From the NCBI GenBank assembly GCA_018239665.1, contig JAFEGV010000016.1, forward strand, positions 1-36,892: a DNA stretch of 36,892 nucleotides, given 5' to 3'. The position numbers were made by a program, and so were the translations under genes. Under the pieces are notes generated by a model. It made no database searches. It saw nothing but the letters and a program-made list of their open reading frames with translations, and was not told where the DNA came from. This stretch comes from Verrucomicrobiota bacterium. GTDB lineage: Bacteria > Chlamydiota > Chlamydiia > Chlamydiales > Rhabdochlamydiaceae. The stretch's first letter is position 1; the number at the start of each line of letters is the position of its first letter. Below are positions 24,395-32,340 of this stretch, piece by piece.

Positions 24395-25483
24395 TTAGCA
24401 GCAAGAGCTCGTGTGCAGGTTTTTGTTTCTTAAATCGCCATTAGATACGTGTTGAAGATCTGAGCGCACCATCATTTGCACAAGTTCTCGAAGCTCTGTT
24501 TTCGGAGTCCAGTTAAGTTTTGTTCTCGCTTTTGTAGGATCCCCTATCAAAAGATCTACCTCGGACGGTCTGAAAAACTCAGCAGAGACGGCAACCCTAA
24601 GATGCCCGGTTTGGGAATCGTAACCCTTTTCTTCTACTCCCTTACCTTCCCAGCGGATGGAAACGCCGACTTCATCAAAGGCCATTTCAATAAAACGTCT
24701 TACAGTCGTCGTCTCGCCCGTAGCTAGAACAAAATCTTCCGGGGTTTCTTGCTGGAGCATCAGCCACATCCCTTCGACAAAGTCAAGGGCGTATCCCCAA
24801 TCCCGTTTAGCCTCCAGATTGCCAATGTGCAGCACATTGTCAATTCCTGCTTGGATCCGGGCTATCGTACGCGTGATTTTTCGGGAGACAAAGTTTTCGC
24901 CCCTTCTTGGGCTCTCATGGTTGAACAAGATCCCGTTGCACGCGTACAGTCCATAGGCCTCGCGGTAATTCACAACGGCCCAATAGGCATAGAGCTTAGC
25001 CACTCCATAAGGGGAGCGTGGATAAAATGGAGTCTGCTCATTTTGGGGAATCGTTCTTACCTTTCCAAAGAGCTCAGAGGTGGATGCTTGATAAAACCTG
25101 GCCTTAGGGCAATTTTTGCGGATGGACTCCAACAAGCGAAGTGTTCCCAGTCCGTCCACGTCTCCGGTATATTCAGGAACATCAAAAGAGATCTTGACAT
25201 CGCTCATTGCGGCTAAATTATAGACTTCATCGGGCTTGACCTTGCCAATGATCCGCTCTAAGCTGGAAGAATCGGTCAGATCTCCTTCATGGATGAAAAG
25301 CTGATTTTCAAAGGGCAAACCGTCGAGAAGGTGGTTGATCCGGTGCAAGTTTGAAGTGGATGAGCGGCGGACGAGTCCATGAACTTCATAATTTTTTTCC
25401 AACAAGAGTTCGGCTAAATAGGAACCGTCCTGGCCCGTAATTCCAGTCAGAAAAGCTTTTTTTCTCATAGTAGCATCCATCAT
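24395..25483 (-). CDS. gmd: GDP-mannose 4,6-dehydratase
   Basis: Converts GDP-D-mannose to GDP-4-dehydro-6-deoxy-D-mannose, the branch point to GDP-fucose, GDP-rhamnose and GDP-perosamine. [11 protein letters not shown] (13-23) is the NAD(P) Rossmann loop in the Gmd-specific form, STSELFG (134-140) carries the catalytic Ser/Thr and Glu, and YGVAK (159-163) is the SDR Tyr-x3-Lys. [11 protein letters not shown] and [20 protein letters not shown] text (here [15 protein letters not shown]) are Gmd hallmarks. The length, 362, is normal. Start codons at 25483, 25480 and 25468 are possible; no strong ribosome site separates them. The leader is an extended palindromic element. No fcl, rmd or per gene is visible, so the final sugar is open. 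Confidence 0.95.
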   Translation of the reverse strand: MMDATMRKKAFLTGITGQDGSYLAELLLEKNYEVHGLVRRSSTSNLHRINHLLDGLPFENQLFIHEGDLTDSSSLERIIGKVKPDEVYNLAAMSDVKISFDVPEYTGDVDGLGTLRLLESIRKNCPKARFYQASTSELFGKVRTIPQNEQTPFYPRSPYGVAKLYAYWAVVNYREAYGLYACNGILFNHESPRRGENFVSRKITRTIARIQAGIDNVLHIGNLEAKRDWGYALDFVEGMWLMLQQETPEDFVLATGETTTVRRFIEMAFDEVGVSIRWEGKGVEEKGYDSQTGHLRVAVSAEFFRPSEVDLLIGDPTKARTKLNWTPKTELRELVQMMVRSDLQHVSNGDLRNKNLHTSSCC

Positions 25484-25491
25484 ATCAATCT

Positions 25492-25677
25492 ATCTCGACT
25501 TTGTATTTTTTGGACTCGCCTGCCTCGTCTATTTGCTCTCGGACGTACGACCGTGGGTCGAACTGGGAGATTATTTATAACGGAAAGGGGTTTTTTTAAC
25601 CCCTTTCCGTTATAAATAACACCCCCGAGAACAAATATCCCGAGGCCTTCGAGTCCAAAAAAGTACAAAGTCGAGAT
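25492..25677. repeat. Nested palindromic (MITE-like) element upstream of gmd
   Basis: Outer inverted repeats at 25492-25518 and 25650-25677 match at 27 of 28 positions (one indel), starting ATCTCGACTTTGTA on the left. A second, less perfect pair continues inward to about 25542 and 25622 (shared GCCTCG, TATTTG, TCTCGG). The centre is a perfect 22-base stem, 25571-25592 with 25598-25619, with a TTTTT loop. A small CGACC-GTG-GGTCG hairpin sits on the left side only. No coding capacity. TA dinucleotides flank both ends, but a clear target duplication is absent. Confidence 0.8.
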
Positions 25678-25761
25678 CTATAGGTGCTTACACTATGCAA
25701 AACCATGTGTTTTATGAAAAGTGCAAAACAGGTGAAGCGGCCTTGGCATATTCCCGATTCT

Positions 25762-26541
25762 TCAGGTTATTTCGGCATAAGTCTCAATTGTTTTTTGAGA
25801 GTGGTATTGTTTTAGAACATCCCCAGGAGACCCGTCGGCCAATAATTGCCCATTTTTCAGCAACAGGGCCCTTTGGCAATACGAAGAAATCCATTCTTCG
25901 TGATGGGTCACGCAGAGGACCAGCCTGCCATCGTTGGCAACTTGCTTGATCTTATCGAAGCAAAGGGTCTGAAAATCATAGTCCCCCACAGAAAGGATCT
26001 CATCCAGAATCAGAACGTCTGTCCTCAAATGCAATAAAATCGAGGCCGCCAGGCGCAAGGCCATGCCGCTAGAATATTTTTTAAAAGGCGTCTGAAGAAA
26101 AGCTTCGATGTCAGCAAAGGAAATAATCTCATCCAGATGACGGACAATTTCCTTTTTCTTCATACCGAGAAGCGCTCCGCAGAAGTAGATATTCTCCAAA
26201 CCTGTAAGATCGGGATGCATCCCGGTGCCGATCTCCAACAGAGCTCCTAAGCGTCCCGAGAGGATAATTTTTCCATCGGTGGGCTCGATAATTCTAGACA
26301 TCAACTTAAGAAGGGTGCTTTTCCCTGAGCCGTTTTGGCCTAAAATGGCAACGACTTCGCCGGAATAAAGGGAAAACGAAATGTCCTTCAAAGCCCAAAA
26401 CTCGACCATTTCATTGCGGCTCCACCCCCCGGCAAGAAGCCGATGCAAAGTTTTTTTTAAGCTTCGCTGTTGCGTCTCGGCATTTTCGGAGGAAAGCCGG
26501 TAACGCTTGGAAATGTTGCACACATCAATAAGAGGTTTCAT
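25762..26541 (-). CDS. wzt: Polysaccharide ABC exporter ATP-binding protein (Wzt type)
   Basis: Drives export of a lipid-linked polysaccharide across the inner membrane with the permease next to it. Walker A GQNGSGKS (68-75), the signature YSSGMALRLA, Walker B VLILDEIL and the switch His in THHEEW are intact. ALKDISFSLYSGEVVAILGQN and a GRLGALLEIGTGMHPDLTG segment are typical of Wzt/TagH/KpsT-type exporters. At 259 residues it lacks the C-terminal carbohydrate-binding domain seen in Wzt proteins that recognise a capped O-antigen end. It overlaps the permease stop as ATGA. Its last codons and stop overlap a repeat shared with the hairpin at 20435. Confidence 0.92.
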   Translation of the reverse strand: MKPLIDVCNISKRYRLSSENAETQQRSLKKTLHRLLAGGWSRNEMVEFWALKDISFSLYSGEVVAILGQNGSGKSTLLKLMSRIIEPTDGKIILSGRLGALLEIGTGMHPDLTGLENIYFCGALLGMKKKEIVRHLDEIISFADIEAFLQTPFKKYSSGMALRLAASILLHLRTDVLILDEILSVGDYDFQTLCFDKIKQVANDGRLVLCVTHHEEWISSYCQRALLLKNGQLLADGSPGDVLKQYHSQKTIETYAEIT

Positions 26542-27356
26542 AAGACATCTGCAAAGTTGCGTTCCAATCTACAGAACACATGCACGCCGGCCAAACCGAT
26601 AAAAAGGGACATGCAGCATGCCGTTATGAAACTGGTCGTTGGAAAATTCGGGGCGTTAAGAAAGCTCCACCTCATCGCATCGAGAATTCCGGCCATGGGG
26701 TTCAATCGGTACAATGAAATCCATTTTTCCGGGACAGCCGAGGTAGAATAGACGATCGGAGAGCAATACATCCAAGTCTGCAAAAAGAAAGGGAGCAAAG
26801 CCACGGCATCCCGATAGTAGACGCCTAACGAAGCGAAGAGGGAGCCCATCCCCAATCCTAATAAGCCAAGAGGAATGATCCACAATGGAAAAAGTGCAAT
26901 CTTCCAGCTAATCAGAGCGGGATTGAAAAGCAAAAGAATGGATAAAACGGCGACAAGAAAAACCGTTTCAATCAAGGTTTCTAAAAGAGATGCCAAGGGC
27001 ATTAGAAGCCGAGGGAAATAAATTTTTGTAATGAGCCGGCTGTCCATCAACATGATGCCGCTTGCGCGTTGAATGCAGCTCGAAATAAAAATCCAACAGA
27101 TCAGCCCCGTGAAAGCGAAAAGAAAATAAGGCACGCCGTCGCTGGACATCTGCATCCACCTGCCAAAAATGACAGAGAAGAGAAGAACGGTAAAGAGAGG
27201 TTGAAATAGGATCCAGCCAACTCCAAGATAGGTTTGAGCGTACCTGGCTTTCAAATTGCGCCGCAATAGCATGAACAGGACTTCCCGATAGCTGAAAAGC
27301 TGTCGGATATTAATTCGGGACCATCCTGATGTGGCTTGAACAACAATTGGCTTCAT
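26538..27356 (-). CDS. wzm: Polysaccharide ABC exporter permease (Wzm type, ABC-2)
   Basis: Integral inner-membrane half of the exporter. The pattern is that of ABC-2 permeases: an amphipathic start, FMLLRRNLKARYAQTYLGVGW before the first helix, six hydrophobic segments, and a C-terminal YSTSAVPEKWISLYRLNPMAGI block found in Wzm/TagG/KpsM proteins. The frame reaches a TTG at 27371, but ATG 27356 is the more natural start (272 residues). It is the first gene of the wzm-wzt pair, with a candidate promoter upstream, and diverges from the GT9 gene. A Wzm/Wzt pair implies that the glycan is built fully in the cytoplasm before export. Confidence 0.92.
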   Translation of the reverse strand: MKPIVVQATSGWSRINIRQLFSYREVLFMLLRRNLKARYAQTYLGVGWILFQPLFTVLLFSVIFGRWMQMSSDGVPYFLFAFTGLICWIFISSCIQRASGIMLMDSRLITKIYFPRLLMPLASLLETLIETVFLVAVLSILLLFNPALISWKIALFPLWIIPLGLLGLGMGSLFASLGVYYRDAVALLPFFLQTWMYCSPIVYSTSAVPEKWISLYRLNPMAGILDAMRWSFLNAPNFPTTSFITACCMSLFIGLAGVHVFCRLERNFADVL

Positions 27357-27385
27357 AATCAGAGCTTGCAATTAGATTAGGCATG

Positions 27386-27414
27386 AGGTTAGCCAGCGTT
27401 CGGGTAGAAGTCAA
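27386..27414 (-). promoter_or_regulatory. Candidate promoter of wzm-wzt
   Basis: On the minus strand TTGACT (27409-27414) and TAACCT (27386-27391) are separated by 17 bases and lie 30 bases before the wzm ATG. The -35 is good, the -10 poor. The remaining bases of this divergent 93-base gap show nothing else. Confidence 0.38.
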
Positions 27415-27449
27415 CCGTTTTCTCATAGCAAAATTGGTAGTGACAGCAT

Positions 27450-28592
27450 ATGGGCCCCGCGTGTAACCTTAATGCCACCAACTTATTTGTTTTTATGGAA
27501 TATCAAAAAGATTGTTTTGTTAATAATCGAAAGATCAAATTCTTTTATACCCTGCTCAATTTCTATCATTTCTTTTTGATGCGCCTCTTTTTTTGGAGGA
27601 ACAAACCACATCGGCGAGAACCCCAAAGAATTTTGCTGGCAAATTGGGGAGCGTTAGGCGATGTTGTTTTGTCGTCTGCAGTCATAGCTGAAATCAGAGC
27701 TAAATTCCCCGGCTGCAAGATTGGATTTCTGGTCTCTAAAAAGTCGAAGGTCGTTTTGGAAACATGTCCTCCGGTAGACTGGGTCCACGAAATCCATAGC
27801 TGGTTTGTTCCAGGGCAACCTTACTGGAAAAATTGTTTGAACTATGTTCACTTTCTATTTACCCAGCAACGGCAACTTGCTAAAGAGCTGGCGCAGATCA
27901 AGTACGACGCCGCTATCGAACTAAGACCTTTTATTCCCAATATTATCCCCCTTTTTTGGAAGGCCCGCATTCCTGTGAGGATTGGATTTTCTTCGAGCGG
28001 AAATTCAGGGCTGCTCAACCTCCCTGTGGAATGGAATTGCCAGGAATACCTTCCCTATTGCTATCCGAGTTTACTGGAAAAAATTGAGATTTCTTTGAAC
28101 GATAGAGAGAAAATCCTTCCAAAAATCTCCCCCAAAAAAGACAAGCCTCTGATAGCTGGCAAACCCTATCTGATATTCCACTTGTGTTCCTCGGACGATC
28201 GGAAAGAACTGCCCATTGAGTTTTGGAATTCCCTTAAGCTTAAATGCCACTCTGCCGGTTACAGCGTCTATTTCACAGGGATGGGAAACCGGGAAAAGGA
28301 AATTATTGATAAAGTAGCAGACAACCCCAGCTTCAATCTGTGCAATCGGCTTGATTGGGATCAGCTCGTCCACCACATTCAACAGGCGCAAGGGATTGTC
28401 TCGGTCGACTCTGTCCCGATTCATCTCGCTGCTACATTTGACGTCCCGACCGCCGCCATCTTTCGAAGCACGAACTTTTCGAATCTCTGGAAGCCTGACC
28501 GCCCCACAACCCATATCTTCGATTTTCAGGATGGCAATCTGGTTGAAAATGTTTTTGACGTTATTAAAAAATGGATCCCAACCCCCTCTTAA
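27450..28592 (+). CDS. Glycosyltransferase family 9 (heptosyltransferase-like)
   Basis: GT-B glycosyltransferase of the ADP-heptose:LPS heptosyltransferase family. ILLANWGALGDVVLSSAVI (62-80) has the GxxGD loop, LIFHLCSSDDRKELP starts the C-terminal domain, and GIVSVDSVPIHLAATFDVPT is the conserved donor region in which the usual NDSG is SVDS. The first 60 residues are an extension with a hydrophobic patch (FFYTLLNFYHFFLMRLFFW) that could hold it at the membrane, or the true start may be later (ATG 27495 or 27579); no ribosome binding site decides. A GT2 gene follows after six bases on the same strand. Probably adds a core or O-antigen sugar. Confidence 0.8.
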   Translation: MGPACNLNATNLFVFMEYQKDCFVNNRKIKFFYTLLNFYHFFLMRLFFWRNKPHRREPQRILLANWGALGDVVLSSAVIAEIRAKFPGCKIGFLVSKKSKVVLETCPPVDWVHEIHSWFVPGQPYWKNCLNYVHFLFTQQRQLAKELAQIKYDAAIELRPFIPNIIPLFWKARIPVRIGFSSSGNSGLLNLPVEWNCQEYLPYCYPSLLEKIEISLNDREKILPKISPKKDKPLIAGKPYLIFHLCSSDDRKELPIEFWNSLKLKCHSAGYSVYFTGMGNREKEIIDKVADNPSFNLCNRLDWDQLVHHIQQAQGIVSVDSVPIHLAATFDVPTAAIFRSTNFSNLWKPDRPTTHIFDFQDGNLVENVFDVIKKWIPTPS

Positions 28593-28598
28593 AGTTAA

Positions 28599-29612
28599 AT
28601 GATGAGTTATAAACTGACTATCTGCATTCCGACTTACAATCGCTCAAATTGTTTACCAACGGCCTTGGACAGCGTTTTGTCCCAAATCACAGACAGGGTT
28701 GAAATTGCTATTTGTGATAACGGCTCGATCGATAACACTCCTGAAATCGTTGCATCCTACATTCAAAAGCATCCCTTCATCAAATACTTCAGGTTTGAGA
28801 AGAACGTTGGGCCGGACCGTTGTTTTATCAAAGCAGCAGAAATTTCTACCGGAGAATATTTCTGGTTTCTTGGAGATGATGACGCCATTGAGCCCGGCAG
28901 CCTCCAAGCCGTATTGGACGCATTAGACCGCACGACCGATTTATCGGGGATTTCCGTGAATCGCAAAATTTTCGATCCCACCCTGACAATAGAATACCCC
29001 TACGAGCTCATTTCGCCGGCCCTTCGGGATACCCGCTTGTATGTGGAAAGCGAGCCTTGCATCCGTGACTTATTTATTTATTTTGGGTTTATGTCGGGAC
29101 AGGTGTGCCGCAAAGAACTCTGGGAACAGGCGATTCACACTACGCCGAACGTGGAACAATATTACAACGCTTACAGCATCCTGTTTCTTTGTTCTAAAAT
29201 GGTCCTGATGAAGCCTAAATGGCTCTATCTGCACTCCGCCTATGTCAAATATCGAGCCCATAACGACTCTTTTGCAGCGCAATTAGGCTTATACAAACGG
29301 TTTTTGTTGGACGTTGAAGAATATGAAAATCTTGCTAGCGGGTTATTTAAGTCTGTTGATTCCTTATATCGATTCTGCCTGAATCAAGTGTGTAAAATAC
29401 ATATCAACGCAAGGATCATCGATCTCAAGGCAAGCCGCAGCGTTCAACTATTTTCCTTTAAAGCGCTTAAAGCCATGCTACCTCGATATTGGAGGGTATC
29501 CGCATTCTGGTGCAGCAGCCTCCCCCTCCTATTGCTGCCAAGCATTTCGGTTAGCTTTGCGCGATCCGTTTATCGGAAACTCCGGCATCTTCGTCCTGCA
29601 AAGTCTTCTTAG
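28599..29612 (+). CDS. Glycosyltransferase family 2
   Basis: Inverting GT-A enzyme, probably cytoplasmic. LTICIPTYNRSNCLPTALDSVL at the N-terminus is the canonical GT2 opening, CDNGSIDNTPEIV the second block, and FWFLGDDDAIEPG the DXD site. It resembles the abequosyl/rhamnosyl-transferase group of O-antigen loci. No signal peptide, in contrast to the GT2 genes at 13108-15812. The C-terminus has a short hydrophobic, basic stretch (LPLLLLPSISVSFARSVYRK) that may bind the membrane. It follows the GT9 gene by six bases and overlaps the convergent Wzy-like gene by 62 bases. Confidence 0.85.
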   Translation: MMSYKLTICIPTYNRSNCLPTALDSVLSQITDRVEIAICDNGSIDNTPEIVASYIQKHPFIKYFRFEKNVGPDRCFIKAAEISTGEYFWFLGDDDAIEPGSLQAVLDALDRTTDLSGISVNRKIFDPTLTIEYPYELISPALRDTRLYVESEPCIRDLFIYFGFMSGQVCRKELWEQAIHTTPNVEQYYNAYSILFLCSKMVLMKPKWLYLHSAYVKYRAHNDSFAAQLGLYKRFLLDVEEYENLASGLFKSVDSLYRFCLNQVCKIHINARIIDLKASRSVQLFSFKALKAMLPRYWRVSAFWCSSLPLLLLPSISVSFARSVYRKLRHLRPAKSS

Positions 29613-31071
29613 AAACTAGCAGATCGGCCTGCAGCAGCGCGGCAAAGACGAAAAAGAGACATTTTCCATGATGAGTATGCAAGAAATAATAATCGCATAG
29701 GCCAATAAATAAAAAACCGGCGAAGATCGACATGAGGACCCTGGTCGCTTCATGCTCCGACCTCTTTAACACTCTTCTAAAAAGACTGATTAGAAATAAA
29801 AGAAACGCCCCTGCTCCCAGCAAGCCTGTTTCGGCAAGGATGAGAAGGTAGATGTTATGGACTTTGGCAAACAGCTCTGGACCATTGCCTTCCGAGGCAT
29901 AGTCTCGGCTTAAAATTTGAAAATTATTGAACCCGCCTCCAACAATGGGATGATCTTTAAACATTTCCCAGGCAATGTTTTGATAGACAATCCGCTCCTT
30001 GTCCGCATCTGAAGAAATCTGGTTGTAATTGACAATTCCCCCTCGATGAAAAAACTGGTTATAGAATAGCGATAGACAGACCAATGTGCTGACCATAACC
30101 GTAGCGATCACATAAATTCGTCTTAGGGCAAGGGCGTCTGTAAATAAACTTTTCCATTTGTTCTTATTCACAAACTTCTTTATCGACACTACGAACCAAA
30201 CGCAAGAACCAATGACCGTAGCAACGATCGCCGCACGAGAAAATGAAATGCTCAAGGTAAAGACCTGGATGAATATCGCTCCATAAAGCAGCCTGCGAAT
30301 CGCTTTTTTCTCCTGAGCGACGATGAAATAATACGTCAAAAGGAGGGAAACAAATACAAACCCGCCTAAGATGTTCGGATGGGTAAAGGTCCCGCTGCAT
30401 CGGCTTAAAATCGTACGATTCGATATATAACCCGTCCATTCGTCAATGATCCAGCGGTATCCTCCCTTCATTGGGAACTGAAAGATTACCATATTGACTT
30501 CCCCAAAGAACTTAAGGCCCAACGGGCTTTGTAAAAAGTATTGGGCGATCCCGATGCCGCATTCAGCCAGTGCAGTAAACCAAAATACCCATAATATCCG
30601 CTTAACAAGCTGTTCGCTTTGAGTGGTTTTTAGGGTATCTGCGAGGGCGCAAAACAGCAGAAGGAACAGGAAAAATTGCATCAACCGATAGTACTGGATC
30701 GCATAATCGGCAGTAATGGAACAGACCACCGACAGAACGGCCGTCACGAAAAAAACCATCAAAAATTTTGCAGGACCGCTGAATAGAAAGCTTCGAATCG
30801 CATGCCGTCTCCGGTACAAGCATAGCCCGACGCTAAGCAGAATGATCAAGTCGGTGAAGTAAAAGTCCATCTTTTTGGAAAAAAAGGAAGGAAGATCGAC
30901 GTTTGAAGGGACAAATGAGTAGGAGATTGCTTTTAGAGCATTCGAAAATCTCTTTTGAAAAGGAAAGTACGCCATCATCAATAGGAGCAGCCATTCTATG
31001 GCTGCGCTAACGCGAAATGTGCGGCCCTCTTCTTTTGTCTGCTGAGCGGGATAAGAAACGCTGTTTTCCAT
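29551..31071 (-). CDS. O-antigen ligase/polymerase-like membrane protein (Wzy_C family)
   Basis: Polytopic inner-membrane protein of 506 residues with about a dozen helices. FTLSISFSRAAIVATVIGS is the conserved 'SR.a' helix, and a large periplasmic loop (about 330-400) ends in GNGPELFAKVHNIYLLILAETGLLG. Its HNxxLxxxxExGxxG pattern is the hallmark of WaaL ligases and related O-oligosaccharyltransferases, with the His essential in studied examples. It is a better ligase candidate than the protein at 20493. It could ligate glycan to lipid A-core or to protein. It lies six bases after the methyltransferase-like pair and overlaps the opposing GT2 gene. Confidence 0.82.
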   Translation of the reverse strand: MENSVSYPAQQTKEEGRTFRVSAAIEWLLLLMMAYFPFQKRFSNALKAISYSFVPSNVDLPSFFSKKMDFYFTDLIILLSVGLCLYRRRHAIRSFLFSGPAKFLMVFFVTAVLSVVCSITADYAIQYYRLMQFFLFLLLFCALADTLKTTQSEQLVKRILWVFWFTALAECGIGIAQYFLQSPLGLKFFGEVNMVIFQFPMKGGYRWIIDEWTGYISNRTILSRCSGTFTHPNILGGFVFVSLLLTYYFIVAQEKKAIRRLLYGAIFIQVFTLSISFSRAAIVATVIGSCVWFVVSIKKFVNKNKWKSLFTDALALRRIYVIATVMVSTLVCLSLFYNQFFHRGGIVNYNQISSDADKERIVYQNIAWEMFKDHPIVGGGFNNFQILSRDYASEGNGPELFAKVHNIYLLILAETGLLGAGAFLLFLISLFRRVLKRSEHEATRVLMSIFAGFLFIGLCDYYFLHTHHGKCLFFVFAALLQADLLVSKKTLQDEDAGVSDKRIAQS

Positions 31072-31077
31072 ACTATT

Positions 31078-31656
31078 TCAATCCTTGTAAACCATCACGA
31101 CTTGATAGCCTGACATCGCAATCTTCCAGCCTCGTTCTAAGAGAAATGCAATAACAAGTTTACCTTTTCCCGCTTCAGGAAGACCGCAATCATCAATCAT
31201 GACAACACTGTTTTCATGAAGGAACGGATAGGCTGCCATGATCTCATTCAAATGATGTTGCTGAGAAGGCCCTGGATTGCCGAATTCATAATCATAGCTA
31301 TCAAGATAAAGAAAATCGATTTGTTTTCCGAACCCTCGCAGATATTCAACCGAATCCGATCTAATAAACTCAATATTGGATCCATAAAGCCCGCATGCAA
31401 GCTTACTTTGTTGAAGAGCGCCTGGATCAATATCGACAGAGTAGACATAGCCTCCAAATCGCTTTGCCCAATTACCCCAAATCAAAGTCGAACAGCCGTC
31501 GCCGCTACAATTCATTTCGCCATTTCGCGCAGTTCCCGTTTCAACAATTATTTTTAACTTCCTATCCGTTATTTCGTTGAGCACGTAACGAAAAGTGGAA
31601 TACCGTTTATCTGTAGGGAAAATGCGATTCAGCAAAATTTCTTCACTATTTAGCAT
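31078..31656 (-). CDS. Class I SAM methyltransferase-like protein, tandem copy without signal peptide
   Basis: Second copy of a tandem pair. KIIVETGTARNG is motif I, VYSVDIDPGALQQSK holds the acidic SAM-binding end of strand 2, FLYLDSYDYEF is the motif IV region and VMIDDCGLP follows. The protein lacks the signal peptide of its partner and starts about 35 residues later, so it should stay in the cytoplasm. AAGGA formed by the partner's final codons lies five bases before its ATG. Its last 21 codons are identical to the partner's at the DNA level, while the rest has diverged. Substrate unknown; a sugar or lipid acceptor is possible given the neighbouring ligase gene. Confidence 0.65.
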   Translation of the reverse strand: MLNSEEILLNRIFPTDKRYSTFRYVLNEITDRKLKIIVETGTARNGEMNCSGDGCSTLIWGNWAKRFGGYVYSVDIDPGALQQSKLACGLYGSNIEFIRSDSVEYLRGFGKQIDFLYLDSYDYEFGNPGPSQQHHLNEIMAAYPFLHENSVVMIDDCGLPEAGKGKLVIAFLLERGWKIAMSGYQVVMVYKD

Positions 31657-31657
31657 C

Positions 31658-32338
31658 TCATTCCTTGTAAACCATCACGACTTGATAGCCTGACATCGCA
31701 ATCTTCCAGCCTCGTTCTAAGAGATATTCGATAACGAGCTTCCCTTTTCCTCCGCCAGGAAGATCGCAGTCATCGATCAGAACAACACTTTGCTCATTCA
31801 AATAGGGATAAGCCGCCATGATCTCTTTCAAATGATGTTGCTGCGAAGGGTCTGGATTGTTGAAGTCATAATCATAACTATCAAGATAAAGAAAATCGAT
31901 CTGATTGCCGAAATTGTGAAGATAGGCGACCGAGTCGGAACAGACGAATTCGACATTGGACAAACCGCATCCGCAAGCCTGCTTGCTCTGTCTGAGCGCT
32001 TCAGGATCGATATCCACAGAATAGACATATCCGCCAAGTAATTTAGCCCAGTCGCTCCAAATGACTGTGGAACACCCGTCTCCTATGCAATTCTTATTCC
32101 CATTTCGCGCAGTGCCCGTCTCAACGATGATTTTAAAGTTTCTTTTGATGATCTGATTGAGGGCGTACTGAAAAGTGGGATGCCGCTTATCCTGGAGAGA
32201 AATCCGGTTGGACAAAATGCTTGCAGCTAAAATCTCAGGGGCAATATTTAGAGCAGGGGGCTGAAAATAGGGGGGGACAGCCTTTAAGGGAGCTGCCGAA
32301 CCGATTATCAAGATGAAGAGACAAAATACAATTTTCAT
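31658..32338 (-). CDS. Class I SAM methyltransferase-like protein with signal peptide
   Basis: First copy of the pair, 226 residues. A Sec signal (MKIVFCLFILIIGSAAPLKA, cut near LKA-VP) precedes a proline-rich linker. IIVETGTARNG (71-80) is motif I, YVYSVDIDPEAL (104-115) the ribose-binding acidic end, FLYLDSYDYDF the motif IV region and VLIDDCDLPGGGKGK follows. A conserved GDGCST segment after motif I is shared by both copies. Export of a SAM-dependent fold is unusual and matches the protein at 9009. The ribosome binding site (AAGGA) is within the end of uvrB, two bases upstream, so it is co-transcribed with uvrB. Confidence 0.68.
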   Translation of the reverse strand: MKIVFCLFILIIGSAAPLKAVPPYFQPPALNIAPEILAASILSNRISLQDKRHPTFQYALNQIIKRNFKIIVETGTARNGNKNCIGDGCSTVIWSDWAKLLGGYVYSVDIDPEALRQSKQACGCGLSNVEFVCSDSVAYLHNFGNQIDFLYLDSYDYDFNNPDPSQQHHLKEIMAAYPYLNEQSVVLIDDCDLPGGGKGKLVIEYLLERGWKIAMSGYQVVMVYKE

Positions 32339-32340
32339 TA

